Part shown: positions 25,685-33,996 of the stretch, piece by piece
Numbering within the stretch: position 1 is the stretch's first letter
Layout of the letters: each line of letters starts with the position of its first letter
Source of the DNA: Lentisalinibacter sp037382365
GTDB taxonomy: Bacteria; Pseudomonadota; Gammaproteobacteria; Steroidobacterales; Woeseiaceae
NCBI GenBank assembly: GCA_037382365.1
Contig: JARRPZ010000001.1
Location: 12,793-76,792, forward strand
Direction: 5' to 3'
DNA: 64,000 nucleotides
Program-made: the position numbers and the translations under genes
Notes under the pieces: generated by a model
Databases searched by the model: none
What the model saw: only the letters and a program-made list of their open reading frames with translations
Told to the model about the DNA's origin: nothing

Positions 25685-27040
25685 TCAGGCGTCGGTGGCG
25701 GCGCCCGGTGGTTCCGGCGGGATGCGGATCAGGAGGCCTGCCAGCAGTGCCGCCCCGACGAGCCCCGCGATGACCGCGAAGGACAACTGGTAGCTGCCGC
25801 TCACGTCGTAGAAATAGCCGGTCAGGAACGGCCCGAGACCGCCGCCGGCCGCATCGAGGATCGTGATCGTGCCGATGATCTTGCCGAGGGCCCGGAGCCC
25901 GAAGATGTCCGCGCATAACAGCTGCAGCAGGGTATAAAGACCACCCCAGCCGAGCCCGAACAGGATGAGGCCTGCCCAGATCGCCTCGGGGAACAGGATC
26001 AGCAGGCTGCCCGCGAACATCACGGTGAGCCCCAGCACGAATACCGTCTTCTTGCCGACGAGGTCGGCCAGCACACCGCTGCCGATCTTGCCGATCAGTC
26101 CGAGCGTGAATACGAGACCGATCCCGGCGGCTGCCGTCTGGGGAGTGAAACCTCGCCCGCCGAGGTAGAGGAACAGGTTGGACGCCGCTCCCAGGATGGC
26201 ATAGAAGGTGCAAAAGGCGATCAGGGCGATGAGCCAGAGATTCCGGTTCCGCAGGGCCTCCCCGTAGCTCATGCCCGGCAGATCGTCGGAGGATGCGGAG
26301 CCTGCCCGCGTCTGCACGCCGCCGAGGGGCGCCAGCCCCTTGTCCGCCGGCTTGTCCCTGACCAGCCAGAGGATGACCGGGATGAGCAGCAGCGGCAGTA
26401 TGGCGATCCATCCGAATGCGGCCCGCCACCCCTCGGACTGTATCAGCAGCGTGTTGATGGTCGGCAGGAGGGCATTGCCGAGACTGGTCCCGGCCAGCGT
26501 GATGCCGATGGCCACACCGCGCAGGCGCACGAACCAACGCGAAACCAGCATGACGTTCACGATCAGTCCGCAGGTGGTCAGCACCATGCCGAACAGGAAA
26601 TGGATCCCGTACATCTCCCAGATGCTGTCGACACGACCGTACATCAGGTTGCAGCCCGACAGGAGCAACAGCCCGAACACCATCAGGGGCCGGATCCCGA
26701 TGCGATCCGCCAGGGCACCGGCAAGCAACCCGAGCAGACCGGCGGAGAGCAGCGTCAGCGTGTCACGGAACTTGTAGGCCGCGCGGGAGATGGTGCCCTC
26801 GTCGGTCAGGATGTGATCGGCGAGCCAGCCGCGCACACCGCCCTCCCGGACCATCTCCCGCAGCGGTTCGATACTCTCGGGCCGATTCAGAACGCTGAGC
26901 AACTCGTTGTCGAAGACCGTGAGGCCACTCAGGGTCATGCCATTGGATACCCACAGCGTGACGAACGCGACGGCGACGATGACCCAGCCGTAGAACAGCC
27001 ACGTGGAGCGTGCCGGTGGCACCGCGGTGTGACCGGTCAT
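25685..27040 (-). CDS. MFS transporter with an enlarged first periplasmic loop
   Basis: The protein has 451 residues with about 12 membrane helices of the major facilitator superfamily (LFYGWVIVAVAFVTLW, GLLAGALADRIGIRPLM as the loop 2-3 motif, FGMVLTTCGLIVNVMLVSRWF). It resembles monocarboxylate/oxalate-type carriers. About 55 residues (around 40-95) lie between helices 1 and 2, where most relatives have 10-20. It is the last gene of the leftward operon with CoA transferase, acyl-CoA dehydrogenase, MaoC and FAD oxidase genes, so it probably moves the compound degraded there. Confidence 0.85.
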   Translation of the reverse strand: MTGHTAVPPARSTWLFYGWVIVAVAFVTLWVSNGMTLSGLTVFDNELLSVLNRPESIEPLREMVREGGVRGWLADHILTDEGTISRAAYKFRDTLTLLSAGLLGLLAGALADRIGIRPLMVFGLLLLSGCNLMYGRVDSIWEMYGIHFLFGMVLTTCGLIVNVMLVSRWFVRLRGVAIGITLAGTSLGNALLPTINTLLIQSEGWRAAFGWIAILPLLLIPVILWLVRDKPADKGLAPLGGVQTRAGSASSDDLPGMSYGEALRNRNLWLIALIAFCTFYAILGAASNLFLYLGGRGFTPQTAAAGIGLVFTLGLIGKIGSGVLADLVGKKTVFVLGLTVMFAGSLLILFPEAIWAGLILFGLGWGGLYTLLQLLCADIFGLRALGKIIGTITILDAAGGGLGPFLTGYFYDVSGSYQLSFAVIAGLVGAALLAGLLIRIPPEPPGAATDA

Positions 27041-27065
27041 GTTTCCGTCACCGGAGCAAGGTCTC

Positions 27066-27797
27066 TCATCGGCACAGACTCGTCAGTTCGTAATGGGTCT
27101 TCATATAACCGCCGGTAATGCCGCGGAGGAAAAGAAATTCGTCGGGCGTGCACCAGACATCGTAAGGGGGATGTTCCTGGGGCAGTCCGGGCGTGGAGAC
27201 GAAGCGGAAATGCAGGGCATCGAACCGACCGGCGTCGACCTGGATCGTTTCCTCGCCCACGTACTCGACGCCGATGCCGATGGAGAAGAGCATCGGCCCG
27301 GTCGCACCACGATGATCCGGTGAGGAGAGCAGGATCGGCTCTATCACCTGGGTGCCGGGTCCCGTGCTGCGGTCGAACAGGCGCAGATGCCAGGCGTCGC
27401 AGGCGATCGCGTGATTCTGGAAAGTCTCGAGGGGTCGCGCGAGTTCCATCCGCTGGCTGACCCGCCCCTCGGCCGCCGTCCAGGCCTCGCATTCGGCATG
27501 CTCCCGCGCGAAACGGAACCAGCCGCTGCCCGTGAAGCGGTCGCCGACGCTGAGACGCACGAAACAGTCGGTAGGCATCCAGTCGGCATCGATGCTGTAG
27601 GTGATGTCGCGCATGACGCTGGGCGCCTCGTCGATCTCGCAGTGTGCGACCACGGTGCGACAACCGTCGGCATGGACGTGAATCTGGAAATTCTCACGGC
27701 CGCGTTCGGTGCCTTCGTACCCGGTCTTGGCACTCCGGTAGGCGATCGTCCCGGCGATGGTGCGATGATCGCGCTGCAGTATCAGTTCTTCGGTCAT
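27066..27797 (-). CDS. conserved-looking protein of unknown function
   Basis: The protein has 243 residues from ATG 27797 (the second of two adjacent ATGs, with GAGAGG at better distance). I do not recognise the family. It begins MTEELILQRDHRT and is rich in aromatic residues, His and charged residues in alternating patterns (TYSIDADWMPTDCFVRLSVGD, GSGWFRFAREHAECEAW, PPYDVWCTPDEFLFLRGITGGY), suggesting a soluble beta-rich fold. No signal peptide or membrane segment is seen. It lies inside the acyl-CoA catabolic operon, 34 bp after the CoA transferase and 25 bp before the MFS gene, so it likely serves the same pathway. Confidence 0.75.
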   Translation of the reverse strand: MTEELILQRDHRTIAGTIAYRSAKTGYEGTERGRENFQIHVHADGCRTVVAHCEIDEAPSVMRDITYSIDADWMPTDCFVRLSVGDRFTGSGWFRFAREHAECEAWTAAEGRVSQRMELARPLETFQNHAIACDAWHLRLFDRSTGPGTQVIEPILLSSPDHRGATGPMLFSIGIGVEYVGEETIQVDAGRFDALHFRFVSTPGLPQEHPPYDVWCTPDEFLFLRGITGGYMKTHYELTSLCR

Positions 27798-27831
27798 CAT
27801 TACCTCTCGTGGCGTCGGGACAGGCGATCCA

Positions 27832-29019
27832 TCAGACGACACCCCGGCCTCGCAATTGCCGGATCTCGTCCGCCGAGTAACCGACTTCGTCGAGCAGGGC
27901 CTCCGTGTCGCCGCCGAGGGGAGAGCAGACCCGGCCCGGCTGCCTGCGCCCGTTCATGCGGATGGGATTGGCCAGGCTGCGGAATGCCGCATTGGCGGCG
28001 TGCGGCGTCGACTCCACCATACCGGTCGCGGCCACGAAGGGATTGTCGAGCGCCTCGGCGACGTCGAGCACCGGCGCGGACGGGATGCGGCCCTGCATGC
28101 GCGAGAGCCAGTCGGCACTATCGCGCGCCGAGAGGACGTCATCCAGCACGGCGGTGAGTGCCTGACGATTGTCGTTGCGCGCCGCCAGATCGTGGAACCG
28201 GGGATCCTGCCCCAGATCGGGTCTGTCGACGATCTCGAGCAGGATCTCCCAGAACTTCTGGGTCATGCACATGATGAATATCCAGCCGTCGGCCGTCCGG
28301 CACAGCTGGCTGGGCGATGCATAGGGATGGGCGCCTCGCGGCAGCCGGCCCGTGACGGCACCCTGATTCAGGTACCACGTCCCCGGGTAGCTCAGCTGAT
28401 GCAGCGCGACATCGAACAGGCTGACGTCCACGTCGGCCCCCTCGCCGGTCCGCTCCGCCTGCCTGATCGCCGCGACCAGGCCGAGTGCGGCGACCACCCC
28501 GGTCATGAAGTCGATGACGGACAGGCCGAATCGTGCCGGCGGCGTGTCCGGTTCGCCGGTCAGCGACAGGAAGCCCGCTTCCGCCTGCATGAGGTAGTCG
28601 TAACCGGGCCAGTCCGCCCGTTCGTTGTCCCGGCCGTAGGCGGAAATATGGGCGCAGACGATCGCCGGGTTGTGTGCCTGCAGCGACGGGTAGTCCAGTC
28701 CGAGTCGCGCGGGCTGGCTGCCCCGGAGATTGTTCATCACCGCATCGCAACGGGCGACGAGCCGGTGCAGTATCTCCCGGCCCTCCTCCCTCTTCAGATC
28801 CAGGCTGAGGCTGCGTTTATGCAGATTGAAGGTCTGGAAATAATCGCTGTCGTCGTCACCGAGATGCCACGGGCCCATCCGACGCGACGGATCACCGAGG
28901 CCGGGTTGCTCGATCTTGATCACCTCCGCACCGAGATTCGCGAGGTACAGGCTGCCGTACGGTCCGGCCCCGAACTGTTCCACGCTCAGTATGCGCAGAC
29001 CCGAGAGCGGTGCCGTCAC
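27832..29019 (-). CDS. family III CoA transferase (CaiB/BaiF)
   Basis: The protein has 395 residues from GTG 29019, which overlaps the acyl-CoA dehydrogenase stop (GTGA). It moves CoA between carboxylic acids. LSGLRILSVEQFGAGPYGS opens the fold, LGAEVIKIEQPGLGDPSR is the CoA-binding region, and Asp170 in FGLSVIDFMTG fits the catalytic Asp of the family. Substrate cannot be read. It probably activates the free acid that the neighbouring dehydrogenase then oxidises. Confidence 0.9.
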   Translation of the reverse strand: MTAPLSGLRILSVEQFGAGPYGSLYLANLGAEVIKIEQPGLGDPSRRMGPWHLGDDDSDYFQTFNLHKRSLSLDLKREEGREILHRLVARCDAVMNNLRGSQPARLGLDYPSLQAHNPAIVCAHISAYGRDNERADWPGYDYLMQAEAGFLSLTGEPDTPPARFGLSVIDFMTGVVAALGLVAAIRQAERTGEGADVDVSLFDVALHQLSYPGTWYLNQGAVTGRLPRGAHPYASPSQLCRTADGWIFIMCMTQKFWEILLEIVDRPDLGQDPRFHDLAARNDNRQALTAVLDDVLSARDSADWLSRMQGRIPSAPVLDVAEALDNPFVAATGMVESTPHAANAAFRSLANPIRMNGRRQPGRVCSPLGGDTEALLDEVGYSADEIRQLRGRGVV

Positions 29020-30194
29020 AGGCGATTGCGCTCGATCAGTTGTCGGGCAATGATGATGCGTTGCATCTCGTTCGTTCCCTCGCCGATGCACATGAGCGGC
29101 GCGTCACGATACAGCCTCTCGACTTCGAATTCGGGCGAGTAACCGTAGCCACCGTGGATACGCATGCATTCCGTCGCGTTCTCGAGCGCGGCTTCCGAAC
29201 AGTAGAGCTTGGCCATGCCCGCTTCCATGTCACAGCGTTCGCCGCGGTCGTACTTCTCTGCCGCCTGCAGCATCAGCAGCCGTCCGGCCTCCGCGCGGGT
29301 CGCCATGTCGCCGAGCTTGAGCTGGATGGCCTGATGCTCGCATATCGGTTTGCCGAAGGTCCGGCGCTGCTGCGCATAGCGCACGGCCCGGTCCAGCGCA
29401 TTCTTGGCGATACCCACGCCCCGTGCCGCGATGTTGATGCGGCCGAGTTCCAGTCCGCCTGCTGCCTGCCGGAAGCCCCGGCCCTCCTCTTCGCCCACCA
29501 GTGCATCGGCGCCGATGCGATAGTCCTCGAATACCAGCTCGGCGCTGTCGATGCTGCGATAGCCGAGTTTGGCGAGCTTCCGACCCACGCTGAAGCCCGG
29601 GCCCTTCTCCGCGATGAAGAGACTCATTCCGCGGTGCCTGGGCGACGCCTCCGGATCCGTCTTCACCAGTAATGCGACGCAGTCGCCGTGCACGCCGTTA
29701 GAGATCCAGGTCTTGGTGCCGTTCACGACGTATTCGCCGCCGTCGCGCACCGCTGTCGTGCGTATGCCCTGCAGATCCGTACCGGCGTCGGGCTCCGTGA
29801 GTGCCAGACCCCCCCGGAGTTCGCCGCTGGCGAAACGCGGGAGCCAGCGCTCGCGCTGTGCGTCGGTACCGAAGCGTTCCACGCAGGCCGCCATCATCAG
29901 GTGAGAATTGAATATCCCGGTGGGCGCCATCCACGCTTCACTGATCCGCGCCACGAGTCGGGCGTAGGTACCGGCGCTCAGCCCGAGCCCTCCCCAACGC
30001 TGGCTGATCGTTGCCCCGAACAGTCCGAGTTCCTTCATCTGCTCGACCAGATCGTGCGGGTATTTGTCCTCGAGATCGTACTCCCGCGCGATCGGGCGCA
30101 CTTCGTGTTCCACCCAGCGGCTCACCGCGTCGAGGATCGCCCGCTCTTCCTCGTCACCGTAGTCGGCGTCGGCCGCCGTCCCGCTTTCCACCAT
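29016..30194 (-). CDS. acyl-CoA dehydrogenase
   Basis: The protein has 392 residues from ATG 30194, with AGGAG 8 bp upstream. It is an FAD enzyme that makes 2-enoyl-CoA and passes electrons to ETF. ALTEPDAGTDLQGIRTTA, WISNGVHGD, QRRTFGKPICEHQAIQ and IHGGYGYSPEFEVERLYRD are family signatures. The catalytic Glu is in CIGEGTNEMQRIIIAR. It follows MaoC by 16 bp and is coupled to the CoA transferase. Confidence 0.93.
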   Translation of the reverse strand: MVESGTAADADYGDEEERAILDAVSRWVEHEVRPIAREYDLEDKYPHDLVEQMKELGLFGATISQRWGGLGLSAGTYARLVARISEAWMAPTGIFNSHLMMAACVERFGTDAQRERWLPRFASGELRGGLALTEPDAGTDLQGIRTTAVRDGGEYVVNGTKTWISNGVHGDCVALLVKTDPEASPRHRGMSLFIAEKGPGFSVGRKLAKLGYRSIDSAELVFEDYRIGADALVGEEEGRGFRQAAGGLELGRINIAARGVGIAKNALDRAVRYAQQRRTFGKPICEHQAIQLKLGDMATRAEAGRLLMLQAAEKYDRGERCDMEAGMAKLYCSEAALENATECMRIHGGYGYSPEFEVERLYRDAPLMCIGEGTNEMQRIIIARQLIERNRL

Positions 30195-30210
30195 GACCGC
30201 GCTCCTCGTT

Positions 30211-30726
30211 TCAGTAATCGATGCGGTCGTCCACCGCATGACCGCGCTTCGGGATGAGCATCGTGCGCTCGAACTCGCAGACCACCACACCGTCCTGATT
30301 GCGGCCGATCGTCCGCACCGTGATCACGCCGGCTTCCGGCCTGGAGCGCGACTCCCGCTTGTGCAACACCTCCGTCTCGGCATATAGCGTGTCGCCCGCG
30401 AAGACCGGCTGCGGGAGGCGGATCTCCTTCCAGCCGAGATTCGCGATCGCCTTCTGGCTGACGTCGCTGACGCTCATGCCGACCAGCAGCGCCAGCGTGA
30501 AAGGGCTGGCGACGAGCGTGCGTCCGAACTCGGAGGCGGCAGCATAGCGCTCGTCGAAATGCAGCGGATGGGTATTCATCGTGAGCAGAGTGAACCAGGT
30601 GTTCTCGGTGGCCGTCACCGTGCGTCCGGGGCGATGTTCGTAGACGTCGCCCGGCGCGAATTCTTCATAGTAGCGGCCGAAGCTCTCACGATAGCGGTTC
30701 GGGCCCACCCGGGTGCTCTTGTGCAT
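30211..30726 (-). CDS. MaoC-like (R)-specific enoyl-CoA hydratase/dehydratase
   Basis: The protein has 171 residues from ATG 30726, with GGGGAGG close upstream; the longer open frame overlaps the FAD oxidase. It is a hot-dog-fold protein. NTHPLHFDERYAAASEFGRTLVASPF contains the hydratase-2 motif with the conserved Asp/His area, and LPQPVFAGDTLYAETEVL is typical of MaoC proteins. It would add water to the enoyl-CoA from the adjacent acyl-CoA dehydrogenase, or act on mesaconyl-CoA-like thioesters. Confidence 0.9.
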   Translation of the reverse strand: MHKSTRVGPNRYRESFGRYYEEFAPGDVYEHRPGRTVTATENTWFTLLTMNTHPLHFDERYAAASEFGRTLVASPFTLALLVGMSVSDVSQKAIANLGWKEIRLPQPVFAGDTLYAETEVLHKRESRSRPEAGVITVRTIGRNQDGVVVCEFERTMLIPKRGHAVDDRIDY

Positions 30727-30755
30727 GGCCCTCCCCTGCGGCCGCAATCGATGAA

Positions 30756-32339
30756 TCAGGCGAGCCCGAGGACGCCTGGATTGATCATACCCTGCGGATC
30801 GACCTGTCGCTTGATCGCCGACAGCAGGGCCCAGGCACCCGGATCTCTGCCTTTCCGGTAGCGATAGAACTTGCCGATCTGGAAACTCGTCGCCCCGGAC
30901 TCGTGGAGGAGATCGGCGATCTCCTCCTTCAGGCAGGCGACCAGCGCGGACGCCTCGGGATTGTCGCTGCCCTTCGGGAGTCGCCGGAGATGAGCCTCGT
31001 CCATGACACGCTCGTGGAATGACGTCCGCTCGCCGGGCCAATACAGACACGGCTCGACCAGAAGCGCATGGTTCGAGATCGCACAATACAGATACCCGTG
31101 TGAGACGCCGAGTGTCCCGGCCTCCGATGCGTGCCGTTCGAACAAGGCCTCGAGTCGGGCATGAAGCTCAGCGGCCCGCGACAGCGGGACGATGCCATGC
31201 ACCGGAGCCCAGCGTTCACCCTCGGGTCCGAGCATGCTGTTGACCTCCGCGAACGGATTCGCGCGCATGACTTTCGGCACCGCGTTCTCGATCTCTGCCG
31301 CGTCGCCGCCGACGGCCTCGCGTACCCGGTCGAGACGCCCCAGGGCATCCGCCGCGTCCCGCCCGTCCACGCTGACGTGCAGCGAGTACGGCACCTCGTC
31401 GAGGAACCCCCTCCCGGCCCGTGCGAGCTGCACGCCGTCGCGGAGTCCACGCACCACGGAGCCCGCGCTCCCGATTACTTTGCCGAGCGTCTTCACGTCC
31501 TCGGTGAGGCTCGCGCGCCGCATCCGGAGTGACTGCAGGAACGGATCGAAAGCGAACACCTCGGAGGCGACCTCCGCGCGGGCAATCGCGGCCATGGCCC
31601 GGAACAGGCTCGCCGCATCCGCCACGGAATACGAGACGAACTCGGTGGCAGCCGGTCGGCGTATCAGACGTAGTGTGGCTGCCGTCTTCAGACCGAGTGC
31701 CCCGCAGTCGCCGGTGAAAAGGCCGGTGAGATCGGGGCCGTGGTAGCGGAAGAATGGTGCGGCCCGGCCGGTCGCCGCGCTGCCCGTCACGATGCGCGTA
31801 CCGTCGGCGATGACGACCTCGAGACCGAGTACACTGTCCTGCGCCGTCCCGTAGCGACCGGAGCCCAGGAAGATGCTCCCCTGGGACAACGCACCGCCCA
31901 CCGTCGCGCGAATCCCGGACAGCGGCCCCCAGTAAGGCGTGCGGACGCCGGCCTCGGCCAGCCGGCTGTTCAATGCCGCCCAGGTGCAGCCCGCCTCGAC
32001 ACGGACGAAGTTGTCGTCCGTATTGATCTCCAGAACACGATCCAGGCGGCGGCTGTCGACGATCACCGTCCGGGACGAGATCGGCAGATAGGCATCCGTG
32101 TAGGACATGCCGCCGCCGCGGGCGATCACGGCGTAGCCGGCTGTCGTCGCCGTGCGGACGACCTCCGCGAGTTGCTCGGTATCGGCCGGGGCCACGACGG
32201 CGGCCGCCGTCGCGCCGCGGCGGTAGACGTCCTGGGAGTAGAACGCCCGTTCCTCTTCGGTGGTCTGAACGAACCCGGGCCCGCATATCGCCTCGAGCCG
32301 TCCCAGGAGGGCTGTCTCATCGGAAAACTGTACGGCCAT
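30756..32339 (-). CDS. FAD-linked oxidase (vanillyl-alcohol oxidase/GlcD superfamily)
   Basis: The protein has 527 residues. The N-terminal FAD-binding PCMH domain has AVVAPADTEQLAEVVRTA, VIARGGGMSYTDAYLP, VEAGCTWAALNSRLAEAG and GGALSQGSIFLGSGRYGTAQDSVLGLEVV. The C-terminal cap domain resembles lactate/alkylphenol oxidases. It oxidises an unknown alcohol or hydroxy acid. First gene of the leftward operon; a TTGACA-type promoter lies 43 bp upstream. Confidence 0.87.
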   Translation of the reverse strand: MAVQFSDETALLGRLEAICGPGFVQTTEEERAFYSQDVYRRGATAAAVVAPADTEQLAEVVRTATTAGYAVIARGGGMSYTDAYLPISSRTVIVDSRRLDRVLEINTDDNFVRVEAGCTWAALNSRLAEAGVRTPYWGPLSGIRATVGGALSQGSIFLGSGRYGTAQDSVLGLEVVIADGTRIVTGSAATGRAAPFFRYHGPDLTGLFTGDCGALGLKTAATLRLIRRPAATEFVSYSVADAASLFRAMAAIARAEVASEVFAFDPFLQSLRMRRASLTEDVKTLGKVIGSAGSVVRGLRDGVQLARAGRGFLDEVPYSLHVSVDGRDAADALGRLDRVREAVGGDAAEIENAVPKVMRANPFAEVNSMLGPEGERWAPVHGIVPLSRAAELHARLEALFERHASEAGTLGVSHGYLYCAISNHALLVEPCLYWPGERTSFHERVMDEAHLRRLPKGSDNPEASALVACLKEEIADLLHESGATSFQIGKFYRYRKGRDPGAWALLSAIKRQVDPQGMINPGVLGLA

Positions 32340-32381
32340 CGGCTACGGCTGCTCTCCCGCGTGGCGTCGGTGCGCGTTGCC

Positions 32382-32409
32382 AATTTAGGCACTGGGTCGG
32401 AAATGTCAA
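32382..32409 (-). promoter_or_regulatory. sigma-70 promoter of the FAD oxidase operon
   Basis: On the minus strand a perfect TTGACA (32404-32409) is followed after 16 bp by TAAATT (32382-32387, 4 of 6). It lies 43 bp before the FAD oxidase ATG and just after the terminator at 32427-32462, so the operon starts fresh here. Confidence 0.6.
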
Positions 32410-32426
32410 TCGGCGACCAGCCGCTG

Positions 32427-32462
32427 AATAAAAACCCGGGTGGCCCTCGCGAGCCACCCGGG
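32427..32462 (-). terminator. strong intrinsic terminator
   Basis: A 10-bp perfect stem (32435-32444 with 32453-32462) with an 8-base loop is followed on the minus strand by TTTTTATT. It ends leftward transcription coming from the non-coding region, or from the sulfurtransferase gene. Confidence 0.85.
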
Positions 32463-32880
32463 TGGGTCCGCACGGAGATAATGCGGATCGCGTGACGAGC
32501 CGAACCCGCTATCGCGGGCTGGGTACCGGCTCGTCCAGCTCTTCGGCTCCGGGGACAAGGCGGACTGCGCCTGCCCTCGGGGCCCTGTCTGTATCGGCGT
32601 TACCGATTTCGCCGGACGCGCTGCGCTCGATCTGCGCCGATTCGCCCGTTGCTCGGTGACGCCTCGCTCGATACTGAGATCGGCGTCGCGCCCCTCGGAG
32701 TCGCCGGAACGCGTCGATCGGGCCAGGTGGCCCGGAGGATCCGGGAGCGCCCGCTCGAGCGATTATTAGTCTCCGATGGTTCGCCGGAAGATGCAATCGT
32801 TGCGGCGCGAAAATCACCTTCTTCAGTGCCGGCCGGTGGCCCGCAAAAGCCCGGCCGGTAGCTATAGTTTACTTCAGGTA
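32463..32880 (-). ncRNA. candidate structured non-coding RNA
   Basis: There is no convincing gene between 32340 and 33013. The minus strand from about 32880 to the terminator can fold into many perfect hairpins: a 9-bp stem (32494-32502 with 32527-32535) enclosing a 5-bp stem (32505-32509 with 32514-32518), plus GACGCC...GGCGTC around 32660-32690, and CCCGGA/TCCGGG and GGGCCA/TGGCCC further right. The AT-rich block 32865-32930 could hold its promoter (TATAGC or CATAAT as -10, no good -35). I find no tmRNA, RNase P, 4.5S or 6S signature. It may instead be the long 3' tail of the sulfurtransferase mRNA. Confidence 0.4.
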
Positions 32881-33013
32881 AATGACACATCATTATGAAA
32901 TAAAAGATTTTTCATCCACAGCTTTGCCAAAACGCAACGGCGAATGCTGTCCATCCGATCGCCCGATTGGGACAGCCGGAAGCCGCAGAGGTTCCGATCG
33001 GCGGCCGCGCTCG

Positions 33014-33865
33014 TCAGTCCGCGCCGCTCGCTATCGGCCGCTCCGCGTCACGGATCCAGTGGCTCCAGCTGCCGACGTACAGCCGGGGCTCCGGCAGACC
33101 GGCGACGGCCATGGCGAGGCTGATGTGGCAGGCGGTGACGCCGGAACCACACATGGCAATGGGCTTTCCCGGGTAATGCGCCAGTCGCGCGCGGTAGCGA
33201 CGCGCCAACTCGGCCGGGGCCAGCAGGCACCCATCGTCACCCACGTTCTCCGTGAACGGATGATTCAAAGCCCCGGGGATGTGCCCTGCCACCGCGTCGA
33301 TCGGCTCCTTCAGGCCGATGAAGCGCTCCCTCGCCCTGGCGTCGAGTACGGCGGCGCCAGCCTGCAGGGCGGCGATGACGCCCGCCGCGTCGACCTCCCG
33401 CTCCCGGTCGGGATCGACGGGATACGGCGCCCCATGCGTACCACGGCTATCCTTACCGGCGTCGAGAGGCAATCCCTGCTGCCGCCACGCCGCCAGCCCC
33501 CCGTCCAGTACACGGCGACGCTCGTGACCCACCCATCCGAGCAGCCACCACAGTCTCGAAGCCACGGCGCCCGGGCCCTCGTCGTATGCCACCACCAGCG
33601 TCTGCGGCGTCACACCCCAGTCGCCGAGCGTACGGGCGAACTGCGCCGGCGCCGGCAGCGGGTGCCGCCCGCTCGTGTCCGTCACGTCTCCTGCCAGATC
33701 GTCGTCCAGGTGCGCATAGGAGGCACCGGGGATGTGGGCCCGTTCGTAGCCGCGACGACCGGCATCCGGTTCTGAGAGTGTGAACCGGCAGTCGATGATG
33801 CGGACGTCCGGCTGGCCCAGCAGTCCAGCCAGTTCCCGGGCATCGATCAGCGGAGATGCGGACAT
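33014..33865 (-). CDS. sseA: thiosulfate/3-mercaptopyruvate sulfurtransferase
   Basis: The protein has 283 residues with two rhodanese domains. The N-terminal one has lost the Cys (VVAYDEGPGAVASRLWW), as normal for this family. The C-terminal one has the active Cys239 in CGSGVTACH; the CGSGVTA loop fits mercaptopyruvate sulfurtransferases. RGYERAHIPGASY and AGHIPGALN are CH2-type motifs. It moves sulfur from mercaptopyruvate or thiosulfate to an acceptor in the cytoplasm. It is transcribed away from etfBA. Confidence 0.9.
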   Translation of the reverse strand: MSASPLIDARELAGLLGQPDVRIIDCRFTLSEPDAGRRGYERAHIPGASYAHLDDDLAGDVTDTSGRHPLPAPAQFARTLGDWGVTPQTLVVAYDEGPGAVASRLWWLLGWVGHERRRVLDGGLAAWRQQGLPLDAGKDSRGTHGAPYPVDPDREREVDAAGVIAALQAGAAVLDARARERFIGLKEPIDAVAGHIPGALNHPFTENVGDDGCLLAPAELARRYRARLAHYPGKPIAMCGSGVTACHISLAMAVAGLPEPRLYVGSWSHWIRDAERPIASGAD

Positions 33866-33906
33866 CGGCTGGTCGTCGTCTGCTCATTTCGCTGCATTGC
33901 AGCACC

Positions 33907-33935
33907 TTGTTTCGCGGGCGCCGGTCAGTGACAAT
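33907..33935 (+). promoter_or_regulatory. possible promoter of etfBA
   Basis: TTGTTT (33907-33912) and GACAAT (33930-33935) at 17-bp spacing, 61 bp before the etfB start. Moderate matches only. Confidence 0.35.
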
Positions 33936-33996
33936 ATCGTGATTGCAGGAGTCATCCAACCAGCGTGCGCACGCGCACCGCTCAGGAGAATTATTC

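Noticed and set aside
32463..32880. RNase P RNA, tmRNA, 4.5S or 6S RNA
   Set aside because: None of the conserved sequences of these RNAs could be found on either strand.
32509..32893. Two overlapping minus-strand frames of about 100 codons in the gap before the FAD oxidase operon
   Set aside because: Arg/Pro/Ser-rich translations without domain content, no convincing ribosome sites, and both lie within the hairpin-rich stretch; an RNA explanation fits better.
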